In this document: positions 7,711-15,136 of the stretch, piece after piece | How positions within the stretch are numbered: the stretch's first letter is position 1 | Layout of the letters: each line of letters begins with the position of its first letter | DNA from: CAYRNC01 sp964425645 | GTDB taxonomy: Bacteria > Bacillota > Clostridia > Peptostreptococcales > Anaerovoracaceae | Reading direction: 5' to 3' | Length of the DNA: 16,498 nucleotides | Assembly: GCA_964425645.1 (NCBI GenBank) | Contig: CAYRNC010000033.1 | Location: forward strand, 1 to 16,498 | Notes under the pieces: generated by a model | Told to the model about the DNA's origin: nothing | Seen by the model: only the letters and a program-made list of their open reading frames with translations | The model's database searches: none | Made by a program: the position numbers and the translations under genes

Positions 7711-7736
7711 ATATTGTTACACAAATGTAATAATAT
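7711..7736. promoter_or_regulatory. Palindrome upstream of the Tad operon, possible operator
   Basis: Two 11-base arms, ATATTGTTACA (7711-7721) and TGTAATAATAT (7726-7736), are separated by CAAA and pair at 10 of 11 positions. The centre lies about 50 bases before the tadZ ATG. No other dyad of this quality is seen in the 303-base gap. It could be an operator for a dimeric regulator or a 5' leader hairpin. The sequence does not match a box I can name. Confidence 0.5.
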
Positions 7737-7741
7737 GGCAA
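7713..7741 (-). promoter_or_regulatory. Candidate sigma-A promoter for the Tad operon
   Basis: On the minus strand TTGCCA (7736-7741) is followed 17 bases later by AACAAT (7713-7718), the palindrome filling the spacer and -10. A perfect TATAAT also occurs at 7773-7778 but with a poor -35 (CCCTGT). One of these likely starts the operon. I see no gene in 7737-7975 on either strand; the region also carries the tepA 3' end without a convincing terminator. Confidence 0.3.
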
Positions 7742-7975
7742 CAACTAACCTTCGACAATTATCGACACCGAAATTATAATCAGGCCTACGCATTGACAGG
7801 GCAATAATTAATAAGTTACAGTTTAGGCGTGAACTGATTCCAGGCAGCGAATAATTAAGACTTTAGACTTGATGGATAATTCCCCCGATTCATTTATAAA
7901 CAGCCTGAAAAACACTTCGTGACACTGTATATTCACCGCCTGCGTAATAAGGTTTTTTTATCAGAACCAGCTTTT

Positions 7976-8704
7976 TCATCCGTTATCGGTTTTTTCTTCA
8001 TCCAGAATCATGGACCTTAACTTTTCAAGCGCTCTGGAAAGACCCCCCACCTCATCTATAAGGCCAATGTCGACAGCATCCTTAGAAAATAATATGGTAC
8101 CAACGTCATTGGCGATGTTACCTGTAGCATTCATATATTCAATCACCGTTTCCCGATTAGCTTTCGACGTTCGTACAATAAAATCTACGACACGATCCTG
8201 CATTTTTCTAAAATAATCGTAGGTTTGCTCGGCCCCGATTACAAGACCGGTTAACCTAATCGGGTGCATAGTCATAGTTGCGCTTTCTGCAATCATAGAA
8301 TAGCGACTTGCGGTAGCAAGCGGTATTCCAATACTGTGCCCGCCGCCAAGAACCAAGGATACCGTAGGTTTTGTAAGGGTAGCCGTTAATTCTGCAATTG
8401 CCAGTCCCGCTTCCACATCTCCTCCAACGGTATTTAATATAGTTAATAAGCCCTTAATTGCTGGGTTTTCTTCTACAGCCACGAGCTGGGGAATGATGTT
8501 TTCATACTTCGTGGTTTTATCCTGGACCGGTAGCACCGTGTGTCCTTCTATACTGCCTATGATTGTAAGATATTGTACATCGCTTATAAAATCGAAGGCG
8601 TTTTTAATAGTTCCGAAATCATCAATGCTTTTTTTAGTTTCAGTCTGATCGCCGTTATCGTCAATTTTATTATCTTCGTTTTTACGGTTGGCCTTTCCCT
8701 CCAT
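7976..8704 (-). CDS. tepA: TepA-type ClpP-fold serine protease
   Basis: 242 residues from ATG at 8702-8704, chosen because AAAGGA lies six bases upstream; in-frame starts at 8758 and 8782 lack ribosome sites. The first 30 residues are charged and low-complexity. The rest is a ClpP/crotonase-like fold: NTVGGDVEAG (91-100), the nucleophile motif GGGHSIG with Ser124, and MHPIRLTG with His147. These match TepA/YmfB proteins of Bacillus and Clostridia (about 240 residues), which were linked to protein translocation and to spore-associated processes. It has no signal peptide. The gene is divergent from ylmC/ymxH, with the 80-base space holding both start regions. Catalytic residues look intact. The precise substrate is not known. 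Confidence 0.88.
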   Translation of the reverse strand: MEGKANRKNEDNKIDDNGDQTETKKSIDDFGTIKNAFDFISDVQYLTIIGSIEGHTVLPVQDKTTKYENIIPQLVAVEENPAIKGLLTILNTVGGDVEAGLAIAELTATLTKPTVSLVLGGGHSIGIPLATASRYSMIAESATMTMHPIRLTGLVIGAEQTYDYFRKMQDRVVDFIVRTSKANRETVIEYMNATGNIANDVGTILFSKDAVDIGLIDEVGGLSRALEKLRSMILDEEKTDNG

Positions 8705-8723
8705 TTTTGATTCCTTTCTGCCC

Positions 8724-8754
8724 TTGGCATTTTTTTTGAAATATTTAATATACT
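8724..8754 (+). promoter_or_regulatory. Candidate promoter for ylmC/ymxH
   Basis: TTGGCA (8724-8729) and TATACT (8749-8754) are separated by 19 bases, a little long for sigma-A. The -10 lies 30 bases before the ATG. I could not fit a convincing sigma-E/F/G promoter here. Confidence 0.35.
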
Positions 8755-8784
8755 TCATTAGGGTTTGTTTTTTTGGAGGCAATT

Positions 8785-9024
8785 ATGCGATTATCAGATC
8801 TGGGAGAAAAAGAAATAATTAATATTACCGACGGTTGTCGCTATGGCGATTTAAATGAAGCAGAATTGCTTTTTGAAGAAAGAACTGCTAAGATAAAGGC
8901 TATCTTAGTGCCGGAACACAGAAGTCGGCTTTTTTTTGGAGGCATTTCAAATATGATTCAAATTCCATGGCCAAACATTAAAAGAATAGGGGAAGATATC
9001 ATCATCGTAGAAACAGATATTTAA
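8785..9024 (+). CDS. YlmC/YmxH family PRC-barrel protein
   Basis: 79 residues from ATG at 8785-8787, preceded by GGAGGC and four further bases. MRLSDLGEKEIINITDGCRYGDLNEAEL is the start typical of the YlmC/YmxH family, a small PRC-barrel-like beta fold of about 80 residues conserved in spore-forming Firmicutes and often annotated as sporulation-related. 'ILVPEHRSRLFFGG' and 'IPWPNIKRIGEDIIIVE' are also typical. It sits head-to-head with tepA. Its TAA stop shares the TTAA at 9021-9024 with the stop of the convergent pflX remnant, so the two reading frames meet tail to tail with no gap. No separate terminator is visible after it. Function in the family is not settled. Confidence 0.9.
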   Translation: MRLSDLGEKEIINITDGCRYGDLNEAELLFEERTAKIKAILVPEHRSRLFFGGISNMIQIPWPNIKRIGEDIIIVETDI

Positions 9025-9602
9025 ATTCTTATAAAACCGGCCCTTTTGGCAACATCTAATGCATAATTGTATTCTTTATTTGTAATACTGCGCCCCAATA
9101 CAGGGTGATCCTTGGCTTTATAGCAAGGATAATATTGGCGGCTAAACAGCGCATAATACTGTCGGTACCGGCAACATCATCAGGCAGCACTAAATGGCGT
9201 ACTAAAAGACCTTTCACTGCATGACCGTTTTGATTTATAACTAAATCCCCTACCTGGCGATACATTTCTTTTACAACGCTGAAGTTTATAAAAGGATAGT
9301 CCTCCGCCAAAGAAAACTTTAATGAACGTTGAGAATCGCTATATTTCATATCCGGCATATATATCTATTACTCTTCCCCCTTTCCAAAGTGAACAGAGGT
9401 ATAATTTTGGCAGTACATGCATTTCAGGTTGCAATTTGAAAAAAAAATTTGCTCCCGAACCCATCGTTCCTGTCAGCGGATCCTTCTCCCCAAAGTGGGG
9501 GCCAAAGCTTGCCACAGCCGCCTTACCGCCGGTATTACAAATACCTACGCTCATTTCTCCATAACTTGCAAGCCTAAAACCCTACATTTTCTGGGCACAA
9601 CA
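9021..9602 (-). pseudogene. PflX-like radical SAM protein, multiply broken
   Basis: Pieces of one gene can be read in changing frames. Near 9583-9599 PRKC is the expected N-terminal Cys motif. From 9566 downward an RLA...GEM...GICNTGGKAAVASFGPHFGE segment leads to GTMGSGANFFF. After a frame change in an A/T homopolymer (about 9440), SNCNLKCMYCQNYTSVHFGKG appears, with the radical SAM CxxxCxxC motif. Next come two stops and a jump to IYMPDMKYSDS and EMYRQVGDLVINQNGHAVKGLLVRHLVLPDDVAGT. Some 60 residues of the normal core are missing at that join. A last frame change near 9110 gives RSITNKEYNYALDVAKRAGF, ending in TAA at 9021-9023. This order matches the PflX/'pyruvate formate-lyase activating enzyme-like' family (about 300 residues). 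Several separate lesions plus a deletion argue for true decay and not one sequencing error. Confidence 0.85.
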
Positions 9603-9712
9603 AGGTGATGCCAATTCGCTAATTTTTTGAGGCTTGGTATTCCACGGTTTTTTTGAAAGAGAAAGGTAGGAAGGCAGTTTAGGTTCATCAGAAAAATATC
9701 TGTATGACACAG

Positions 9713-10798
9713 CTATCCCTTATCGTATATCTTCACCTTTTCCTCTCCCCTCATCACCCTCAGCACGCCTTCAGCAAGGGCGGTCATTTCACGTTCGCCA
9801 GGATAGATTAAAACATTCGAAATAAAACCGATTCTTTCCTCGATCCAAGCTGTCAGCATATCATCATATGCGAGTCCGCCCGTTAAAAGTATAGCATCCA
9901 CATCTCCCTTTAATACGGCTGCACCGCCGGCTATTTCCTTAGCAATTTGATATGCCATGCCTTCGTAAATTTGCCGCGCCTTTTCGTCACCGTTTCTTAT
10001 CCTGTCGGAAACAACACGACCGTCATTCGTTCCAAGATATGCAACGAGACCCCCGTTTCCTATGAGCCTGCTTCTGAGTTCTTCTTTGCTGAACTTTCCG
10101 GAAAAACACAGATCTATCAGAGACCCCAAAGGAAGGCCACCGGCCCTTTCAGGTGAATACGGACCATCCCCGTCAAGACTGTTATTGACATCAATTATCC
10201 TTCCCTTCTTATGAACCCCTACAGATATTCCTCCACCCATATGGGCTACGATGAAGTTCATTTGTTCATATATGCCCCCCAGCTTATTTGCCGCTGCACG
10301 CGCTGTCGATTTTTGATTGAGCGGATGATCCTTAGATTTTCTTTGTATCTCCGGTATGCCGGAAAGCCTTGCAAGCTCTTCAAATTCATCAACTACAACC
10401 GGATCAACTACGTATGCCTTGATATTCAATGGATTTGCAATTGCATAAGCCACTATACCCCCAAGATTAGAAGCATGTTGGCCCATGACGCCGACTTTCA
10501 GATCCTCAATCATTGCATTATTTACGATGTAGGTGCCACCTGCCACAGGCTTCATATTTCCTCCCCGTCCCACAACTGCATTGAGGGTTTCCATGGATAT
10601 TTTTTTTTCAGCCATAGCCTCAGCAACTAGATCACTGCGGAATTGAAATTGATTATCTAAGGTCAAAAATTCATCAAGCTCTTTCTTTGAATGCGTTATC
10701 GTCTCGTTAAAAAGTTCTTTTTCATTATCAAATACCGCAATCTTTGTCGATGTAGACCCTGTATTTATTACAAGTATCCTGCAATTTTTTTTATCCAT
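9713..10798 (-). CDS. buk: Butyrate kinase
   Basis: 361 residues, full length for the family. It converts butyryl-phosphate and ADP to butyrate and ATP (reversible), in the cytoplasm. ASKHA-type kinase motifs are visible: phosphate-1 loop NTGSTSTK (12-19), GRGG (77-80), HMGGG (186-190), DGDGPYSPERAG (209-220) and the adenosine motif LTGGLAYD (305-312). ATG at 10796-10798 has AAGGTG seven bases upstream and overlaps the ptb stop by eight bases, so ptb and buk are translationally coupled. Members of this family also accept branched acyl groups (isobutyrate, isovalerate), so the true substrate cannot be fixed from sequence. The gene appears to end the metabolic cluster; no strong terminator is seen in the 110 bases after it. 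Confidence 0.95.
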   Translation of the reverse strand: MDKKNCRILVINTGSTSTKIAVFDNEKELFNETITHSKKELDEFLTLDNQFQFRSDLVAEAMAEKKISMETLNAVVGRGGNMKPVAGGTYIVNNAMIEDLKVGVMGQHASNLGGIVAYAIANPLNIKAYVVDPVVVDEFEELARLSGIPEIQRKSKDHPLNQKSTARAAANKLGGIYEQMNFIVAHMGGGISVGVHKKGRIIDVNNSLDGDGPYSPERAGGLPLGSLIDLCFSGKFSKEELRSRLIGNGGLVAYLGTNDGRVVSDRIRNGDEKARQIYEGMAYQIAKEIAGGAAVLKGDVDAILLTGGLAYDDMLTAWIEERIGFISNVLIYPGEREMTALAEGVLRVMRGEEKVKIYDKG

Positions 10799-11705
10799 TA
10801 TATTTCACCTTAGCTATTAATAAAGAAAGGGCTATAGAGTTCAGTTTGGCCGCTTGGGAGCTTGCCCTGGATGTAAGTATAATCGGAGTTTTTGCACCCA
10901 TTATAACCCCGGATTTCTGAGCCATTCCAAAATACTCCATCGATTTATTAAGCACATTTCCCACTTCCAGATCAGGCACTATAATTATATCGGCATGACC
11001 TGCCACAGGATGTATAATACCTTTGTGCAGTGCTGCCTCTATAGATACGGCGTTATCCAGGCTTAAAGGTCCCTTTACCATGCAACCCGTTATTTCTCCC
11101 CGTTCATTCATTTTTGTCAGTTTTTCGGCATCAATTGTCGAGGGCATTTTATCATTAACTTTTTCAACGGCACATAAGACTGCAACCTTTGGAATTGGGT
11201 TGCCAAGGGCATGGGCTACTTGAACAGCATTGTTGATTATGCCAACCTTATCATTTAATGATGGAGCTATTGCCATAGCTGAGTCACTGATTATAAAAAA
11301 TCTTTCATAATGAGGACTTTTCATCACTCCCACATGGCTCAACATTCTACCCACGTTAAGGCCAATCTTTTTATTCAGCACGGCCTTCAAAATAAGAGCA
11401 GTATCTACAAAGCCTTTCATTAGGAGATCAGCTTCTCCTTCGTGCACCATTTCCACTGCTTTTAAACACGCCTTTTCTTTATCCTCGATATCGATTATTT
11501 CAAATTCGCCTGTTCTTACATCGGTTTGTTCGACAATTGCTTCGATAGCTTTTTTATCTCCTACAAGTACCGCCTTTGCAATCCCTAGACAATATGCATC
11601 ATATATGGCCTTTATCAAACTTTGATCCTGTGCCACCGCAAGCGCTATTGTTAAGGGTTTATTTTTTTTTACCCGGTACAACAGATCCTCGAAGCTTTTA
11701 ATCAT
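10791..11705 (-). CDS. ptb: Phosphate butyryltransferase
   Basis: 304 residues, the standard length. It exchanges CoA for phosphate on butyryl-CoA to give butyryl-phosphate, feeding butyrate kinase encoded immediately downstream. Family marks include ADLLMKGFVDTALILKAVLNK (95-115), GRMLSHVGVMKSP (119-131), FFIISDSAMAIAP (about 136-148) and ADIIIVPDLEVGNVL near 240-255, all typical of the phosphotransacetylase/Ptb superfamily. ATG at 11703-11705 is preceded by GGGGGACAGGATAA, which gives a good ribosome site. The gap to the upstream MoaD/ThiS-like gene is 53 bases, with no obvious promoter or terminator, consistent with one transcript from the oxidoreductase through buk. Nothing looks broken. 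Confidence 0.95.
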   Translation of the reverse strand: MIKSFEDLLYRVKKNKPLTIALAVAQDQSLIKAIYDAYCLGIAKAVLVGDKKAIEAIVEQTDVRTGEFEIIDIEDKEKACLKAVEMVHEGEADLLMKGFVDTALILKAVLNKKIGLNVGRMLSHVGVMKSPHYERFFIISDSAMAIAPSLNDKVGIINNAVQVAHALGNPIPKVAVLCAVEKVNDKMPSTIDAEKLTKMNERGEITGCMVKGPLSLDNAVSIEAALHKGIIHPVAGHADIIIVPDLEVGNVLNKSMEYFGMAQKSGVIMGAKTPIILTSRASSQAAKLNSIALSLLIAKVKYNG

Positions 11706-11758
11706 TTATCCTGTCCCCCATATCATTTAAATCGGACCAAAAACTATTGCCTGTAAAT

Positions 11759-11962
11759 CTAACCTCCGGCCGCCAGTCTCAATATTTTTATTTCATCTTT
11801 CGGCTTAATGAAGCGGCAAGAATATTCTCCCGCCAAGAGCTGTATTCCATTTATCCAAACGGCCACCCGGCCTTCATAGCCTTCTGATTCTAACAAATCA
11901 TTGATGGATAGATTTCTATTAACGGCCCTTTTGATATTATTTATTGTAATTTCAATATCCAT
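11759..11962 (-). CDS. MoaD/ThiS-family sulfur carrier protein
   Basis: 67 residues with the beta-grasp layout of small sulfur carriers. The protein ends in AAGG; the C-terminal di-glycine is the residue pair that MoaD and ThiS proteins need for adenylation and thiocarboxylation. WINGIQLLAGEYSCRFIKPKDEIKIL matches the 'vavngeiv.. ...l.dGDeV.il' core. The ATG at 11960-11962 lies inside the last codons of the aldehyde:ferredoxin oxidoreductase gene (22-base overlap) and has TAGGA about six bases upstream. This coupling to a pterin enzyme, with a MoaE-like gene on the other side, favours a MoaD-type role in building the dithiolene of the tungsten or molybdenum cofactor, over thiamine synthesis. 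No activating MoeB/ThiF gene is present in this window. Confidence 0.85.
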   Translation of the reverse strand: MDIEITINNIKRAVNRNLSINDLLESEGYEGRVAVWINGIQLLAGEYSCRFIKPKDEIKILRLAAGG

Positions 11963-13835
11963 TCCAGTCCTAACCTTTTAATTGTCTCTTCGTTTGGCGA
12001 GGCAGTATCCTTATCCCATCCCGCCAAATCGTAATATGCGTCTAAGGCTGTTTTAAAATCTTCTTTTTTTATGTGCACTCCTTTGTTTGGGCCGCTTTTC
12101 ATAGGAAGAAACGCCTTAGAAGGGAGGACATCATCTTTTCTGCTAAATCCCTCCCTTACATTGAACATGCGCATCATATTCAACCTTCTTTCCCCTATTT
12201 CCTGCAACTCTTCGATAGTAGCATCCCATCCTATTCCATATTTGCAGAATTTCAACAGATCCGTCGGCCCGTATAATTGCCAGGCAGGACCCCATACGAA
12301 TTGACATAGCATTAAGGTATCCATCATCGAATAGAATTTTTGGGTTTCAAATGCAAATTTAGCCTTGTTTTCATCTAAAACCCCATAAGATTCGCATTTC
12401 TCAAAAGCGGCAAGCATATTAGGCCATATCCAGTTTTGATCATCCGCAGGAGCCATTAAAGCAGGGTCGTGCTCAGAAGATTGGTGATCTGCCCCAAAAT
12501 TATTTACTGCATAATTTATAGCTAGGTTCGGCTTCATCTGCACCATATGAGCAGGCAATTCTTGACCCTTAGTCGTAACAATTAATTCCTCAGCTCCATT
12601 CCCAATGATTGAAGCAGCACGTTCGCTTCCCAAAGCCAACAGACTACCAATGCCTTCCTCTTTTCCGGCTATCTTTGGAATCAGCATTGAATACAGGCTC
12701 CCATTGCCGAAATTCAGCTCTAAGCCGTCCGTATCCTTTTTCGTAATAATGCCATTTTCGTAACAATCCATTGCCCAGGCTATTGTGCTCCGCAGGAAAT
12801 GGTGTCTAAACCATACATATTGCATAATTGGTTAGCCTCGCATATATCCGCCAGATTATCATTTCCGCAATAAGAACCAAACGTGGACAGGGTTTCATAT
12901 TCCGGCCCTCCATAACGGGGATCCGCTTTTCCCGGGATATCCACTATTCTTTTGCAGCGTATTGCGCATCCGAAACAGGTGTCCCTTTCTACCAATACAG
13001 TCTTGCGCATCGTTTTACCGCTGATTTTCTCCGCACCGGGGAACACTCCTGAGCTCCAATTGAAGCTAGGAAGAAAACCTTCATACGCAAGAGGCATCAA
13101 ACATCCCGCTGATCCGTTTACAGAAAGATCCATGATTGAATCATTGGCCTCCATTCTTTGCTTTACATTCATTGTAAGACTTTTCATGCCCTCGGGGTCT
13201 ATCGGTTTTGCTGCAGGCTGTTTTTTGACAGCCAAGGCCTTTAAATTTTTTGAACCCATTACAGCCCCAAGACCATTTCTTCCGTTCGCCCTGCTTCTTT
13301 TATGAATTATATTAGCATAAAGTACGAGATTTTCACCGGCAGGACCTATTATCGAAGATTCAATTTTATCTGTGCCAAGATCATGTGCTATAAATTTTTC
13401 TGCATCTCCTGTAACCATTCCCCACATAGAAACAGCATCCCTGATCTCGACCTTTTCTTTTTCAATATAGATATACACGGGGGAATCCGCTTTGCCGGTT
13501 ATCACTATGGAATCGTATCCATTCCCTTTAATATGAGCCGGTATAAAGCCGCCGACCTGAGAGTCTCCGGCAGTACCTGTCAACGGGCTTTTTGCAGTTA
13601 CATTCATACGGGATTGTCCGCTGATGGGAATTCCCGTCAGCGGTGAAACAGAAAAAATTAAAGGATTATCAGCTGAAAGCGGATCTATCCCCGTTTTATT
13701 TCCCATAATATTAAACATTAAGTACATGCCTAAAGATGATCCGCCCGGATATTTTCGGTAAATCTCAGAGGAGAGGGTTTCGGTGTATATCGATTTATCG
13801 TTTAAATTCACATACAGAATTCTTGCATCATTCAT
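11941..13835 (-). pseudogene. aor: Aldehyde:ferredoxin oxidoreductase (tungsten-type), single frameshift in this sequence
   Basis: Two overlapping frames (13835-12780 and about 12788-11941) together cover a normal protein of about 630 residues. The first carries the N-terminal pterin-binding domain: YPGGSSLG (29-36), SPLTGTAGDSQVGG (83-96), NGRNGLGAVMGSKNLKA (184-200), then the cluster ligands CFGCAIRC (Cys287, 290, 294) and GGPEYETL. The second has TLMLCQFVWGP, whose Cys is the expected fourth [4Fe-4S] ligand. At 12786 the first frame reads CGA-Q-stop while the +1 frame reads STIAWAMDCYENG; one missing A (GCAACAATA expected, GCACAATA seen) explains it. The enzyme interconverts aldehydes and acids with ferredoxin. 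ATG at 13835 has GGGGA seven bases upstream. All known key residues survive, so this may be a sequencing error and not a dead gene. Confidence 0.9.
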
Positions 13836-13893
13836 AACAGTATCCCCATTTCAAAATCAGTAATAACGTGTTTTAAGACATACGAGCCTAAAT

Positions 13894-13922
13894 GATATAT
13901 TCCCTTAATTTCAATTTTTCAA
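13894..13922 (-). promoter_or_regulatory. Candidate promoter for the oxidoreductase gene
   Basis: On the minus strand TTGAAA (13917-13922) and TATATC (13894-13899) are 17 bases apart, in the 120-base gap between the MoaE-like and oxidoreductase genes. This would give a leader of about 52 bases. It suggests an internal promoter for the oxidoreductase-MoaD-ptb-buk part. Confidence 0.4.
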
Positions 13923-13955
13923 CATTCTATTTTTACTTTTTTCAGCAACGCACTC

Positions 13956-14375
13956 TTATTCAGTTTCCCAATCTTTTTCTTCAACTTCTTTTACGCACTC
14001 AGCTTTAATCTTCCCAATCAAAAATTGCAGTGCACCAATAATATGGGGCCTAATATCTCCCCCTATCAGAGCATACATTATATCATCGCCGGGAATAAGT
14101 CTGCCTTCATTTAACCAAACCCGTACATGAAATATCCCGTCCATTCTAAGCGTTTCGGCAACGGCCATATCCACCTTTGCAGCATCATATGAAAAATCCA
14201 TCCATTTTACGACGGATCCGTCATCTATACCCTGACGCACTTTGGCTTTCGGTGTTTGTCGCACGATTCCGTTATGGATTAAAAACATGCCTTCCTGTAG
14301 GGCCAATGAGTCCGCTTTTGCCTCGTTTAACCATCTATCAATTGACGGAGGCCGTTTTTTAAGATTTTTATTCAT
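13956..14375 (-). CDS. MoaE-like molybdopterin synthase large subunit homologue
   Basis: 139 residues from ATG at 14373-14375, with AAGGAG eight bases upstream; a GTG directly before it is an alternative. GMFLIHNGIVRQTPKAKVR (about 30-48) matches the 'Ga...f.G.VR' strand of MoaE. VRVWLNEGRLIPGDDIMYALIGGDIRPHIIGAL (about 84-116) matches the 'v.i.hr.G.l.vGe..v.v.v.s.hR..af.a' region, and KIKAECVKEVEEKDW the Lys-containing C-terminus. It is a clostridial MoaE variant, with IRPH where canonical MoaE has HR. MoaE with thiocarboxylated MoaD makes the dithiolene of molybdopterin. Its position just before the oxidoreductase, with a MoaD-type gene after it, supports a shared cofactor role. Catalytic competence is not certain because of the divergence. 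Confidence 0.75.
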   Translation of the reverse strand: MNKNLKKRPPSIDRWLNEAKADSLALQEGMFLIHNGIVRQTPKAKVRQGIDDGSVVKWMDFSYDAAKVDMAVAETLRMDGIFHVRVWLNEGRLIPGDDIMYALIGGDIRPHIIGALQFLIGKIKAECVKEVEEKDWETE

Positions 14376-14446
14376 CACATTAACTCCTTGAACAGCATTT
14401 TATCCCCAAGTCTTTTTTATAAAAATGCAATCTTTACAATATACCT

Positions 14447-14971
14447 CTAGAATCCTCCATAATGAATTTTTTCAAAAGAGAGTGTATTCGCATTATGAGG
14501 GCCTTTTATTTCATTAGGATACCCCAAAGCTATAATGCATTCCACATTGAAACGCCNNNNNNNNNNNNNNNNNNNNNNNNNNNNNNNNTAGTTGTCTACG
14601 CTTTCATTCCATTCTGTAAAGCGGTTTCTTACCTGTACCCAGCAGGATCCGAGACCTTCTGATTCAGCTAAAAGTTGGATTATAACAGCGATGATAGCAC
14701 TATCCTCAATATATACATCCGTTTTACTTGCGTCAGAGACTATAATAATTGCCAAAGGTACCTTTGCAATAAAAGCGGAGTTAGAACCCCTGGACTTCCC
14801 CAGCTTCCCCAGAGCCTCCCTATTATCAACGACCACTAACTCCCAGGGCCTTTTATTTTTTGAAGAGGGGGCAGTCAAAGCTCCTTGTAAAATTCTGTCT
14901 AACACATGCTTTTCAATCTGTAAGTCCTTAAATTTTCTGATGCTTCTTCTTTTCATCATCATGTTAAGCAC
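14447..14971 (-). CDS. Nitroreductase-family flavoprotein, interrupted by unresolved bases
   Basis: 174 residues including 12 unknown. The N-terminus MMMKRRSIRKFKDLQI is the FMN-binding 'RRSiR.f' motif. It is followed by GALTAPSSKNKRPWELVVV, then GLGSCWVQVRNR and ECIIALGYP, the standard nitroreductase order and length. Such enzymes reduce nitro, quinone or flavin substrates with NAD(P)H. The substrate here is not predictable. GTG at 14969-14971 is the likely start, with GGAGGTGA ending four bases before it; an ATG nine bases later is too far from that site. The frame stays open across the N-run at 14557-14588, so its 32-base size is probably right. It lies 71 bases upstream of the MoaE-like gene in the same direction and may be the first gene of the cluster. 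Confidence 0.88.
   Translation of the reverse strand: MLNMMMKRRSIRKFKDLQIEKHVLDRILQGALTAPSSKNKRPWELVVVDNREALGKLGKSRGSNSAFIAKVPLAIIIVSDASKTDVYIEDSAIIAVIIQLLAESEGLGSCWVQVRNRFTEWNESVDNXXXXXXXXXXXXRFNVECIIALGYPNEIKGPHNANTLSFEKIHYGGF
14557..14588. other. 32-base assembly gap (N)
   Basis: Bases 14557-14588 are N, inside the nitroreductase gene. The reading frame is kept on both sides. Confidence 0.99.
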
Positions 14972-15090
14972 GAAATCACCTCCATATTACATCAGTGAAC
15001 ATTATGGATATAAAATTATAGAACAATCTCCAATAGCCCACGGTACTCCACTATTTTCTAAAACGCTATAATTCCGACCGATTGCTTTTA

Positions 15091-15119
15091 ATTATAACAG
15101 ATTCACCGGCAATTCAGAA
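15091..15119 (-). promoter_or_regulatory. Candidate sigma-A promoter for the nitroreductase
   Basis: On the minus strand a perfect TATAAT (15091-15096) is preceded, 17 bases away, by TTCTGA (15114-15119). It faces the nitroreductase start 120 bases downstream and could drive the whole metabolic cluster. The lipoprotein gene stops 18 bases upstream. Confidence 0.5.
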
Positions 15120-15136
15120 ACTTGTATTGTATACCG

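Noticed and set aside
7912..7935. Small hairpin-like sequence (CACTTCGTG) downstream of tepA
   Set aside because: The stem is only three to four pairs with a short U-run on the minus strand; not enough for a terminator call.
9046..9062. TGGCA...TGC on the + strand resembling a sigma-54 site
   Set aside because: The spacing between GG and GC is 11 bases, not 10, and it lies at the convergent end of two genes.
9322..9564. An 80-codon open frame on the + strand
   Set aside because: It lies opposite the broken radical SAM gene, whose protein pieces on the minus strand match a known family. The + strand product looks like no protein family.
12828..13646. Several open frames on the + strand opposite the oxidoreductase
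   Set aside because: They overlap a strongly conserved minus-strand enzyme, have no good ribosome sites and encode Cys/Phe-rich antisense-like sequence.
14427..14436. Minus-strand TAAAGATTGC, identical to the -12 half of the sigma-54 site at 15877-15886
   Set aside because: The -24 half reads TATTG and has no GG at the required spacing, so it is not a sigma-54 promoter.
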